Positions 1-6,891 of a DNA stretch of 27,458 nt are shown one piece after another. The position numbers were made by a program, and so were the translations under genes. This DNA comes from Thioglobus_B sp964558405 (GTDB lineage: Bacteria; Pseudomonadota; Gammaproteobacteria; PS1; Pseudothioglobaceae), in NCBI GenBank assembly GCA_964558405.1, contig CAZLDG010000018.1, forward strand, positions 1 through 27,458. Reading direction: 5' to 3'. The stretch's first letter is position 1. Every line of letters begins with the position of its first letter. The notes below the pieces were generated by a model. That model had not been told where the DNA came from, did not search any database, and saw only the letters and a list, made by a program, of their open reading frames with translations.

Positions 1-8
1 AGGTGCGC

Positions 9-37
9 ATTATACACACTTCTATATTAGAAGTCAA
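9..37 (-). promoter_or_regulatory. Strong sigma70 promoter reading out of the left edge
   Basis: On the minus strand a TTGACT -35 box (32-37) and a perfect TATAAT -10 box (9-14) are separated by 17 bases. The -10 is followed by a GC-rich discriminator (GCGCACC), which is typical of stringently controlled rRNA and tRNA promoters. Its target lies beyond the window, so the kind of gene is inference. The tRNA-Pro promoter near the other end of the window has the same TTGACT/TATAAT design. Confidence 0.6.
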
Positions 38-70
38 TAATATTCTTATATTTATGCAGAAAAAACCACT

Positions 71-94
71 AAAAGCCTATTAGAATAAGCTTTT
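71..94. terminator. Weak hairpin, possible second terminator
   Basis: A ten-base stem (71-80 with 85-94, one mismatch) closes a TAGA loop. The minus-strand downstream side is T-rich. It lies after the better terminator at 123-148 and before the outgoing promoter at 9-37, so it may be a back-up stop insulating the next unit. The stem is AT-rich and weak, so this is tentative. Confidence 0.3.
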
Positions 95-122
95 ATCGCT
101 ATTTTATAAAAATTTGACAATA

Positions 123-148
123 AAAAACCACCCTCTCGGGTGGTTTTT
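123..148 (-). terminator. Rho-independent terminator of the repeat-protein gene
   Basis: A perfect 11-bp stem (123-133 with 138-148) contains a CCACCC/GGGTGG core and a four-base TCTC loop. On the minus strand it runs into a U tract. It begins about 23 bases after the stop codon of the leftward gene at 171-728, where an intrinsic terminator would be expected. Confidence 0.85.
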
Positions 149-170
149 CGTCTTAATTAATGTGTACTAA

Positions 171-728
171 CTACTGTGCAGCAGCTGGTGCAACATTGTA
201 TTGATCACGTGAATCAATGGTACCTGCAGACTTACCGTCGGCATAGCCTTTGGCATAAGCGTCAGCTTGACCTTTGGCGAAACCATCAGCCTGACCTTTG
301 GCGTACGCATCAGCAACTGCCTTCATGTTGGCATCTGCTGTACCTGAAGCCGTACCATCAGCTGAAGCAGCTGACTTATTACGCGTGGTGTTCTTATTGT
401 TGTAATGGAAACCCCAGTCTGAATCGTTGTTCATGTCGTTGTTGTTTGAGAACGGACCGAAATTAGAAGCGCCAGTAAATGGACCCCAGTTAGAACCAGA
501 GTTAAATGGACCTAGGTTTGAGCCGCCATTAAATGGACCCCAGTTTGAGCCGCCATCAAAAGGACCGAAGTTTGAGCCGCCATCAAAAGGACCCCAGTTA
601 GTTAGACCGTTACCATAACCATAACCGCTGTCATTACCCCAACCACTGTTATTACCCCAGCGTGCTGAAGCCGTTGTTGCCATCGCAACTGCTGCGACAA
701 TGATTGTTGTTTTTGCTAATGTTTTCAT
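171..728 (-). CDS. Secreted Gly/Asn/Trp/Phe repeat protein, candidate sulfur globule protein
   Basis: The 185-residue product starts with a clear Sec signal peptide (Lys-containing n-region, hydrophobic core 8-19, likely cleavage after Ala20-Ser-Ala22). The start has a good GAGGAG ribosome site. Residues 23-43 are Gly/Asn/Trp/Tyr rich. Residues 44-97 hold six nine-residue repeats of the form N-W/F/L-G-P-F-x-G-G-S. A linker follows, then about 3.5 eight-residue repeats of the form A-D-A-Y-A-K-G-Q (139-169), and an Ala/Gln-rich tail. Sulfur globule envelope proteins of purple sulfur bacteria are secreted, small and built of regularly spaced Gly, Asn and aromatic residues, so such a role is plausible. 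That assignment rests on composition and architecture only. An exported surface or matrix protein is the alternative. It has its own promoter and terminator and lies downstream of icd. Confidence 0.6.
   Translation of the reverse strand: MKTLAKTTIIVAAVAMATTASARWGNNSGWGNDSGYGYGNGLTNWGPFDGGSNFGPFDGGSNWGPFNGGSNLGPFNSGSNWGPFTGASNFGPFSNNNDMNNDSDWGFHYNNKNTTRNKSAASADGTASGTADANMKAVADAYAKGQADGFAKGQADAYAKGYADGKSAGTIDSRDQYNVAPAAAQ
247..318 (-). repeat. Three tandem 24-bp units in the C-terminal coding part
   Basis: Units at 247-270, 271-294 and 295-318 each begin CCTTTGGC on the plus strand and share most other bases. They encode the eight-residue Ala-Asp-x-x-Ala-Lys-Gly-x repeats, in frame with the protein. 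The regular spacing of charged and small residues contrasts with the aromatic repeats of the N-terminal half. Confidence 0.8.
454..605 (-). repeat. 27-bp tandem repeat array inside the secreted protein gene
   Basis: Five full 27-base units start at 454, 481, 508, 535 and 562. A partial sixth starts at 589. Every unit begins GGACC on the plus strand. The units at 535 and 562 are nearly identical and the outer ones have diverged. Each encodes one N-x-G-P-F nine-residue repeat. The pattern indicates growth by in-frame duplication, so copy number could vary between strains. Confidence 0.85.
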
Positions 729-796
729 TTTTTCTCCTCAAGTGTAATTAATCAAAAGCGATTGATAAGTAGATTTTTAACCGACTTAAAGTAGGC

Positions 797-824
797 ATCA
801 TACACACCTTTGGCTAATGCACAA
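797..824 (-). promoter_or_regulatory. Probable promoter of the repeat-protein gene
   Basis: On the minus strand TATGAT (797-802) lies 16 bases after TTGTGC (819-824), about 70 bases upstream of the start codon at 728. The -10 area (GCATCATACACAC on plus) closely resembles the promoter at 9-14 (GCATTATACACAC). An imperfect inverted repeat (807-818 with 829-839, one bulge) overlaps the -35 region. It could be an operator, or the remnant of an icd transcript end. Confidence 0.45.
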
Positions 825-845
825 CACTATTAGCAAAGGGTAATA

Positions 846-2096
846 CTATGATATAGACTCAATCATTGCCTCACCAAACTCTGAACATGAGAGTAGCGTC
901 GCACCATCCATTAGTCTTTCTAGATCGTAAGTAACGGTTTTGTTTTGAATCACACTGGACATGGCCTCGATCACCATATCTGCAGCCTCAGTCCAACCCA
1001 AGTGTCTTAACATCATCTCAGCCGATAGAATAATCGAGCCTGGATTTACCTTGTCTTGTCCTGCGTATTTTGGCGCGGTACCATGGGTCGCTTCAAATAC
1101 GGCTGTGGTGTCTGATAGATTTGCACCTGGTGCAATACCGATACCACCCACTTGTGCAGCTAGCGCATCTGAGATGTAATCACCATTTAGATTTAGTGTG
1201 GCAATAACTGAGTACTCATCTGGACGCAATAGGATTTGCTGCAAGAAAGCATCGGCAATAGAATCTTTAATGGTAATGGTCTTACCAGTATTTGGATTGG
1301 TGAACTCACACCAAGGACCATCACCAATAACCTTGGCACCAAATTCTTCACGTGCCAATTGGTAGCCCCAATCTCTAAAACCACCTTCGGTAAATTTCAT
1401 AATATTACCTTTGTGTACTAACGTCACCGAATCCTTGTCGTTATCGATTGCATACTGAATGGCTGAACGCACTAGACGATCGGTACCCTCTTTAGACACA
1501 GGCTTAATACCAATGCCTGAAGTTTGTGGGAAGCGAATCTTGGTTGCACCCATTTCGTTTTGTAAGAAATCAATGACTTTCTTAACCTCATCGGTACCTT
1601 GTTGGTATTCAATGCCAGCATAAATATCTTCAGAGTTTTCTCTGAAAATCACCATGTCAACTTTCTCAGGCGCTTTAACCGGTGTCGGTGTGCCAGTAAA
1701 ATACTGTACAGGACGCTGACAAACGAACAAATCCAAGTCTTGACGAATGGCAACATTGAGTGAACGCATACCACCACCTACAGGTGTGGTTAGCGGGCCT
1801 TTGATCGATACTGAGAAATCTTTAATCGCCTCTACCGTTTCCTCTGGCAAATACTCGCCATAGATTTCGTTGGCTTTTTCGCCCGCATAAATTTCCGTCC
1901 AAATGATTTCACGCTCACCGTTGTAAGCTTTGTCAACAATACTATTGATGACCTTTTTCATCACTGGTGATACATCCATACCAATGCCATCACCTTCAAT
2001 ATAGCCAATCAGTGGCTTATTAGGTACATTGATTTTGTTACCACTATAGGTAATCTTTTCGCCGCCTTCAGGGACTTGGATGTGCTGGTAGCTCAT
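846..2096 (-). CDS. icd: Isocitrate dehydrogenase, NADP-dependent
   Basis: Converts isocitrate to 2-oxoglutarate and CO2 with NADP+ in the TCA cycle. The 416 residues equal the E. coli enzyme length. Substrate-binding residues are in place: Ser112 (equivalent of the phosphorylatable Ser113 of E. coli), Asn114, Arg118, Arg128 and Arg152, with the RENSEDIYAG signature at 152-161. The HGTAPKYAGQ segment keeps the Lys-Tyr pair that selects NADP over NAD. The start lies 12 bases after the rimI stop and has an AAGAG ribosome site, so it is probably the last gene of the cbbY-ilvA-rimI-icd operon. No AceK kinase/phosphatase gene is in the window, so control by phosphorylation cannot be judged. Confidence 0.97.
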   Translation of the reverse strand: MSYQHIQVPEGGEKITYSGNKINVPNKPLIGYIEGDGIGMDVSPVMKKVINSIVDKAYNGEREIIWTEIYAGEKANEIYGEYLPEETVEAIKDFSVSIKGPLTTPVGGGMRSLNVAIRQDLDLFVCQRPVQYFTGTPTPVKAPEKVDMVIFRENSEDIYAGIEYQQGTDEVKKVIDFLQNEMGATKIRFPQTSGIGIKPVSKEGTDRLVRSAIQYAIDNDKDSVTLVHKGNIMKFTEGGFRDWGYQLAREEFGAKVIGDGPWCEFTNPNTGKTITIKDSIADAFLQQILLRPDEYSVIATLNLNGDYISDALAAQVGGIGIAPGANLSDTTAVFEATHGTAPKYAGQDKVNPGSIILSAEMMLRHLGWTEAADMVIEAMSSVIQNKTVTYDLERLMDGATLLSCSEFGEAMIESIS

Positions 2097-2108
2097 GAGT
2101 ATGCTCTT

Positions 2109-2597
2109 TTATTTAATTGATAAGCGCATTATTTTAGCATCCTCGAGATTTGAATAGTATTTTTTACGGGTGTTGATTGTCTCAAAACCCAAGTGATGAT
2201 AAAACCTAAGCGCCTGCGCATTAGAGGCTCTCACCTCTAAAAAAACATTCTCAACCGCCAGTGTCTGTAGTTTTGATAACAAGCGAGCAAACAATTGTTG
2301 TCCAAAGCCTTGATGTTGATATTTGCAATCAATACAAATATTGAGAATGTCGGCATTCTCAGCCACAGGCAGAAACAACACATAGCCAATAATCCTATCT
2401 TCTAGCAATAAAGCTTGAGACTGGGTGTTGGTATCGGCTAGACTGCTGGAGAATTGCGCTCGACTCCAAGGGTGTTCATAGGCAGCGTTCTCAATTGACA
2501 ACAACCGGTCGACATCGCCTTGCTCTAAGGCTCTATAAGAAATATTGATAGGCTTTATTATCGGTTTCGTTTTGATAGAAATAACCCAGTTCGTCAA
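2109..2597 (-). CDS. rimI: Ribosomal-protein-alanine N-acetyltransferase, RimI-like
   Basis: A GNAT-fold acetyltransferase. RimI acetylates the N-terminal alanine of ribosomal protein S18. The acetyl-CoA loop reads YQHQGFGQQL, followed by LEVRASNAQALRFYHHLGF, a hallmark of RimI, and a C-terminal KKYYSN...DAKIMRL segment. The start is uncertain. No ATG lies near the expected N-terminus. A TTG at 2597 with a weak GAGAAG site is used here and gives 162 residues overlapping the ilvA end by 65 bases. ATG codons at 2621, 2624 and 2639 lie deeper in ilvA, and a TTG pair near 2504 would remove part of the fold. Translational coupling to ilvA is likely. Confidence 0.85.
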   Translation of the reverse strand: MTNWVISIKTKPIIKPINISYRALEQGDVDRLLSIENAAYEHPWSRAQFSSSLADTNTQSQALLLEDRIIGYVLFLPVAENADILNICIDCKYQHQGFGQQLFARLLSKLQTLAVENVFLEVRASNAQALRFYHHLGFETINTRKKYYSNLEDAKIMRLSIK

Positions 2598-4026
2598 ATT
2601 TCTTCTCAAGCGCCTTGGCATCATCTGCTTGCAGGCCAATCAGTACGCGGCCAAAATCTGCACCATGATTACGATAATGGAACAAGGAAATATTCCATTG
2701 AGCGCCAATCTTGATTAAAAATTTAAGCAATGCGCCTGGACGTTCTGGAAACTCAAACCGATACAAGAGTTCATTGCCGCAATCTGAGCGCCCACCAACC
2801 ATATAACGAATATGAGTTTTGGCAATGGAGTTATCACTCATATCCAACACATCAAACACATTGGAGAGTTTGTCTAACAATTGTTGCTTCTCTTCCAGCC
2901 CACCTGTAAGCGCTACACCGACAAAAATACGCGCCTGATCGTTTGACCCATAACGATAATTAAACTCGGTAATCGCATGATTGTCCAACATCTGGCAAAA
3001 ACGCAAGAAACTGCCCGGCTGCTCCGGAATGGTCACCGCAAAAATGGCTTCGTTATGCTCACCCAGATCCGCACGCTCAGCAATATAACGCAGGCGATCG
3101 AAATTGACATTGGCGCCAGAGATGATACTGATGAGATTTTCATTTTGCAACTGATGCAACTCAATGTATTTCTTTACCCCTGCTGTGGCCAAAGCGCCTG
3201 CAGGCTCAGAGATAGAGCGCACATCTTCATAAATATCCTTGATGGCAGCGCAGATTTCATCATTGCTAACCAGCACCACATCATCCACCACGGTTTTGGC
3301 AATCGCGTAAGTTTTTTCACCAATTTGTTTAACCGCTACACCATCGGCAAAACGCCCCACCTCAGGCAAGACTGTACGCTTACCATCTTTAAGTGCTTGA
3401 TATAGGGTTGGCGAGTCCTCGGGCTCAACACCGATTACCTGAATCTCGGGGCGATAATGCTTGATATAAGCCGCCATACCGGCAATTAAACCGCCGCCGC
3501 CAACTGGAATAAACACCTTGTCGATTGTTTGGCATTGATCCAATAGCTCTTTAGCGATGGTCGCTTGACCTGCCATGACTTCTAGGTCGTCATAAGGGTG
3601 GATAAACACCAAGTCTTGATCTTGCTCTAGTTGCTTGGCATATTGGTAAGCATCGTCATATACATCACCATGTAGTACCACTTTAGCGCCCAGACGCTCA
3701 ACCGCATTGACTTTAATTTTTGGCGTAGAAACCGGCATAACAATAATGGCTTCAATACCCAGTTTTTGCGCTGAAAGCGCCACACCTTGTGCATGATTAC
3801 CTGCACTAGAAGCCACCACACCTTTGGCGCGCTGCTCTGATGATAGGCCCGATATTTTTTGATAGGCGCCACGCAACTTAAACGCATGGATCTCTAATTC
3901 ATCCTCACGCTTTAGATAGATGTTGTTTTGCGTGCGCTGACTCAGCTGATGCGCCAACTCTAATTCAGTAACACTGGCCACCTCATAAACCGAGGTGTTG
4001 TTGGCTAATTCAACAATACTTTGCAT
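2533..4026 (-). CDS. ilvA: Threonine ammonia-lyase, biosynthetic
   Basis: A PLP enzyme turning threonine into 2-oxobutanoate, the first step of isoleucine synthesis. The start at 4026 is chosen for its AGGAG site; the frame stays open upstream into cbbY without support. The product has 497 residues. The PLP lysine sits in HAFKLRGAY (Lys50), the substrate loop is SSAGNHAQG (73-81), and the phosphate-binding glycine loop is GGGGLIAG. Two ACT-like regulatory domains follow (each with an EQPGSF or ERPGAL type motif), as in the isoleucine-inhibited long form, so feedback control is expected. It overlaps the end of cbbY by 17 bases. Confidence 0.96.
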   Translation of the reverse strand: MQSIVELANNTSVYEVASVTELELAHQLSQRTQNNIYLKREDELEIHAFKLRGAYQKISGLSSEQRAKGVVASSAGNHAQGVALSAQKLGIEAIIVMPVSTPKIKVNAVERLGAKVVLHGDVYDDAYQYAKQLEQDQDLVFIHPYDDLEVMAGQATIAKELLDQCQTIDKVFIPVGGGGLIAGMAAYIKHYRPEIQVIGVEPEDSPTLYQALKDGKRTVLPEVGRFADGVAVKQIGEKTYAIAKTVVDDVVLVSNDEICAAIKDIYEDVRSISEPAGALATAGVKKYIELHQLQNENLISIISGANVNFDRLRYIAERADLGEHNEAIFAVTIPEQPGSFLRFCQMLDNHAITEFNYRYGSNDQARIFVGVALTGGLEEKQQLLDKLSNVFDVLDMSDNSIAKTHIRYMVGGRSDCGNELLYRFEFPERPGALLKFLIKIGAQWNISLFHYRNHGADFGRVLIGLQADDAKALEKKFDELGYFYQNETDNKAYQYFL

Positions 4027-4771
4027 GCAACTCCTGAAGATAATCCACATCAACAAACTGATGCTGGGTTGCATCGCCACTAATCACCTTAAATGGATCA
4101 CCTGGTTCACCCAGTTGACTTAATACCGCCATGGCACCTGGAAAGGTATGCGTATTGGTATAGTCGTTAATGGTGATTAAGGTGGGCAACTTAGCTTCAC
4201 TGGCGGCAATGATGCCGTTGTGAGAATCCTCAAATGCCATCGCCTCTTCAGCCTTAAGATTCATTTTCTCTAGAACGTAATGATAAATATCACCTGCGGG
4301 TTTTAGCTTGGGCACCACATCACCTGCACCAATCACTTCAAACCAATCCAGCGCCTCTTCGCCTAGCGTATTTTTAATCAAAGCATCAACATTGGCTGGC
4401 GTGGTGGTAGTGGCAATAGCCAAGCGCAAACCGCGTGTTCGTGCCTCGTTAAATAAACGCTCAACACCACTTCTAAGTGGCACACGACCCTGATCCATTA
4501 ACTCTACATAAATTTGGGTTTTACGTTTATGTAGTGCCAAGGCCAGCGCATCTAGATCGTCGCATTCAAAATCTTTTAAAAAGTCATTGACGTAATACTT
4601 AATTCTGAGTTGACCACCCGTCACATCCAATAACTTTTCGTACAACTCACTTGACCAATTCCAATCCAGATCGAATTCTTTGAATGCCTGGTTAAACGCC
4701 ACCAAATGGCCATCACGCTCGGTATTAGCCAGGGTGCCATCCACATCAAAAATTAAAGCCTCTAACGCCAT
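4010..4771 (-). CDS. cbbY: HAD-superfamily phosphatase, CbbY-like
   Basis: The 253-residue protein has HAD motif I DVDGTL (nucleophile Asp9, acid Asp11), motif II in IATTTT, a lysine in VPKLKPAGDIY, and motif IV FEDSHNG. The cap region (WNWSSELYEKLLDVTGG) and the TTTTPANVDAL and KPAGDIY segments closely follow proteobacterial CbbY. CbbY dephosphorylates xylulose-1,5-bisphosphate, a misfire product that inhibits RuBisCO. That substrate is established for homologues and inferred here. In autotrophs it usually sits with Calvin-cycle genes; here it leads an operon with ilvA, rimI and icd. Another sugar-phosphate phosphatase of the beta-phosphoglucomutase-like group is possible. No strong ribosome site is visible. 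Confidence 0.85.
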   Translation of the reverse strand: MALEALIFDVDGTLANTERDGHLVAFNQAFKEFDLDWNWSSELYEKLLDVTGGQLRIKYYVNDFLKDFECDDLDALALALHKRKTQIYVELMDQGRVPLRSGVERLFNEARTRGLRLAIATTTTPANVDALIKNTLGEEALDWFEVIGAGDVVPKLKPAGDIYHYVLEKMNLKAEEAMAFEDSHNGIIAASEAKLPTLITINDYTNTHTFPGAMAVLSQLGEPGDPFKVISGDATQHQFVDVDYLQELHAKYC

Positions 4772-4865
4772 AGGTATTTACTATAATTACAAAAGTAGAA
4801 AAATAAATTGCTATTTTAAGATAGTTTAGGTAAAAAGATATTTTTTTTAGCCTTTTACGCGAGCC

Positions 4866-5276
4866 ATGTCAGAAGTTAATATTCAAGATATTCCGGATTA
4901 CAAACCTGCCAAAGACGAAGAGTTTATGAGCCCGGCTCAACTTGAGCATTTCAAGGGTAAATTATTCGCTTGGAGAGACCAGCTGGTGCGCGAAGCTGAA
5001 TCTACGATTCATCACATTCAAGAAGACTCTACTCAAGTTGCTGATATCAATGATCGAGCCACACTAGAAGAAGAGTTTGCCCTAGAGCTAAGAACACGTG
5101 ATCGTGAAAGAAAACTCATTAGTAAGATCGACAAAACACTGCACATCATCGAATTAGGTGATTATGGCTACTGCAAAACTTGTGGCGCAGAAATCGCTCT
5201 GCAGCGTTTAGAAGCACGCCCAACTGCTGATGAGTGCATCGATTGTAAAACGGTTGCCGAGAAGCGCGAAGTTTAA
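4866..5276 (+). CDS. dksA: RNA polymerase-binding transcription factor DksA
   Basis: Binds the RNA polymerase secondary channel and, with ppGpp, represses stable-RNA promoters and activates amino-acid operons. The 136 residues show the coiled-coil tip motif D60-x-x-D63-x-A65, the EEEFALELRTRDRERKLI helix, and a zinc finger with Cys103, Cys106, Cys124 and Cys127. The gene is complete and ends four bases before a run of N. Its last 52 bases are repeated after the N run, which is an assembly effect and not a second gene. Upstream lies a 94-base AT-rich divergent region shared with cbbY in which no convincing promoter could be fixed. Confidence 0.97.
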   Translation: MSEVNIQDIPDYKPAKDEEFMSPAQLEHFKGKLFAWRDQLVREAESTIHHIQEDSTQVADINDRATLEEEFALELRTRDRERKLISKIDKTLHIIELGDYGYCKTCGAEIALQRLEARPTADECIDCKTVAEKREV

Positions 5277-5434
5277 TTANNNNNNNNNNNNNNNNNNNNN
5301 NNNNNNNNNNNNNNNNNNNNNNNNNNNNNNNNNNNNNNNNNNNNNNNNNNNNNNNNNNNNNNNNNNNNNNNNNNNNNNNTGCTGATGAGTGCATCGATTG
5401 TAAAACGGTTGCCGAGAAGCGCGAAGTTTAATTA
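5225..5434. repeat. Identical 55-base direct repeat flanking the N gap
   Basis: Bases 5225-5279 (dksA 3' end, stop codon and ATTA-type tail) recur without a mismatch at 5380-5434, immediately either side of 100 N. A 55-base exact overlap equals a common assembly k-mer length, so the two contigs were probably scaffolded instead of merged. Collapsing the repeat places the dksA stop directly against the thiL stop. The second copy is not a gene remnant with biological meaning. Confidence 0.9.
5280..5379. other. Scaffold gap of exactly 100 N
   Basis: Unknown bases. The round length is the conventional placeholder for a gap of unknown size. With the flanking duplication, the real distance is probably negative (an overlap), so no gene is expected to be missing here. 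Confidence 0.95.
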
Positions 5435-6358
5435 ACTGAAGTGCTGATAAGACGCACACGACTGCTCAAATCCATCTAAATATTGCAAACCTGGTGTTTG
5501 GGTAATCACTCCAATATTGCTCAGACCAATGCCCAATGTTTTTCCCAATTGCTCAATGGTGGTGCACTGCTTAGTAGGCACAGTAAAACACAACTCATAG
5601 TCATCACCACCGGCAAGCGCCACACACCAATTTTCACTGGTATCAATATAATCTGAGACTTCCGCACTCAGCGGTATGGCACTTAAGTCCAATTGTGCAC
5701 CCACACCAGAGCGCTTAAGAATATGCGATAGGTCTTGCTCTAGACCATCAGAGATATCAATACAGCTATTGGCAATCCCCAGCAACTCTTGTCCCAGTTC
5801 AATTTGTGGTTGTGGTCTGTGCAGCTGCGACAGCAAAGTATCAGAAGGTTGTTCGCCCTGTTGTATCTGTCGCCAAGCCAGCGCCGCATCACCCAAAGTA
5901 TTAGAGACAAAAATCTGATCACCTGCTTGCGCACCAGAGCGCAATAAAGCCTTATCGGCTGGCAGCGTACCAGCAATGTTAATAGTAATGCTTAGCGGGC
6001 CTTGGGTGGTATCTCCGCCCACCAAGTCAATTTGATAGTGTTGCGCGCAGGCTTTTAGTGCACTGGAGAATTCCTCAAGCCAAGGGTGGTCGATCTTGGG
6101 CAGGGTAAGTGCCAGGGTGAAATAATAAGGCTTAGCACCCATGGCGGCTAGATCACTGAGATTAACTGCCAAGGCTTTATAAGCAATGTCTCGCGCTGGC
6201 GTTGTCTCAAGAAAGTGCACCCCTGCGACCAAAGTGTCTACGCTGGTGGCCAATTGTTGATTACCAGGGATAAGTGCGCAATCATCGCCCACACCCAGTA
6301 TGTTATTGTTTGAGTTTGTCCAGTTGAAATACGTATTGATTAAATCAAATTCGTTCAC
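5432..6358 (-). CDS. thiL: Thiamine-monophosphate kinase
   Basis: Phosphorylates thiamine monophosphate with ATP to the active cofactor thiamine diphosphate. The 308 residues show the PurM/ThiL-fold signatures in order: GVGDDCA, SVDTLVAGVHF, NLSDLAAMGA, GGDTT, DISDGL and GGDDYELCF. It begins with GTG, overlapping the preceding membrane-protein stop by four bases (GTGA), so it is translationally coupled and closes the long obgE-to-thiL operon. In many gammaproteobacteria thiL is next to nusB and pgpA; here neither is seen. thiC, the pathway's pyrimidine-synthesis gene, lies about 7 kb away in a separate unit. Confidence 0.96.
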   Translation of the reverse strand: MNEFDLINTYFNWTNSNNNILGVGDDCALIPGNQQLATSVDTLVAGVHFLETTPARDIAYKALAVNLSDLAAMGAKPYYFTLALTLPKIDHPWLEEFSSALKACAQHYQIDLVGGDTTQGPLSITINIAGTLPADKALLRSGAQAGDQIFVSNTLGDAALAWRQIQQGEQPSDTLLSQLHRPQPQIELGQELLGIANSCIDISDGLEQDLSHILKRSGVGAQLDLSAIPLSAEVSDYIDTSENWCVALAGGDDYELCFTVPTKQCTTIEQLGKTLGIGLSNIGVITQTPGLQYLDGFEQSCASYQHFS

Positions 6359-6858
6359 TGCGGGTATTTTTGCATAAACTTTTCATCAATCTCACCACGT
6401 CCGGCGTTAAACATTGAACCAGAACCCAAGACTGCTGAAACCAATACGGCAAAAAACAAAGGTACCACACCTAAGATGCTCAGTACCGAGCCCATAATAT
6501 TAGAGCCATCCATACTTGCCGGCGCATCAGCTGAGATAAATACGGATGCCAGAATTACCAAAGCATAGAACCCATAAGCCACCAATAAAATCTTATAACG
6601 ATTAAAGGCTAGCTGCCAGTGTAAATACACCAGGTGTGGATCGTTTTGTTTGGATTTTTTACTGCGTAAATAGGTATAAGCAATAATGCACAAAGAGATG
6701 GCAATGGCGGTGGCAATGGAAACACTCATGCCCAGGTTAAAAATTTTAACCAAACCTAAAGAGAGGAAAATATGCACCACAATGGCATTGGTGGTAAATA
6801 GCTCGTGTGCCGCTTTGGCTTGTTTGCGCTCCTTGGCGCTGGCTTCAATCGTAATCAT
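6355..6858 (-). CDS. Unknown four-helix inner-membrane protein
   Basis: The 167-residue product is not recognised. It has a charged, Lys/Ala-rich cytoplasmic-looking N-terminus (1-22), hydrophobic segments at about 24-41, 44-64, 88-109 and 122-145, a basic loop after the second (RSKKSK), and a short C-terminal tail ending in KFMQKYPQ. There is no signal peptide. It sits between nfuA (33 bases upstream) and thiL (four-base overlap) where other genomes often keep the membrane phosphatase pgpA. It shows none of the acidic motifs of PgpA, so it should not be called that. The operon location suggests a housekeeping or cofactor-linked role, but nothing in the sequence says which. Confidence 0.75.
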   Translation of the reverse strand: MITIEASAKERKQAKAAHELFTTNAIVVHIFLSLGLVKIFNLGMSVSIATAIAISLCIIAYTYLRSKKSKQNDPHLVYLHWQLAFNRYKILLVAYGFYALVILASVFISADAPASMDGSNIMGSVLSILGVVPLFFAVLVSAVLGSGSMFNAGRGEIDEKFMQKYPQ

Positions 6859-6866
6859 GGCATAAT

Positions 6867-6875
6867 TTTATACCA
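6867..6875 (-). promoter_or_regulatory. Possible internal extended -10 promoter before the membrane protein
   Basis: The minus strand reads TGGTATAAA between nfuA and the membrane-protein gene. Transcription would begin only a base or two before the ATG at 6858, giving an almost leaderless message, and no ribosome site is visible there. No convincing -35 box is seen. Confidence 0.3.
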
Positions 6876-6891
6876 AGATGATTAGCCGTTG

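Noticed and set aside
247..605. CRISPR array
   Set aside because: The units are contiguous, without spacers, and encode in-frame protein repeats.
176..618. Rightward reading frames opposite the secreted repeat protein
   Set aside because: They are the antisense of the tandem repeats, with repetitive low-complexity products and no signals. The leftward frame has the signal peptide, ribosome site and terminator.
807..839. Inverted repeat as an intrinsic terminator of icd
   Set aside because: It has a bulge, a ten-base loop and no T run on the minus strand. Kept only as a possible operator or weak transcript end.
5380..5431. Second, truncated dksA copy
   Set aside because: It is base-for-base identical to the dksA end over exactly the contig overlap length, so it is an assembly duplicate, not a pseudogene.
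5146..5459. Leftward reading frames running across the N block
   Set aside because: They consist largely of unknown residues and antisense dksA sequence, and exist only because of the scaffold gap.
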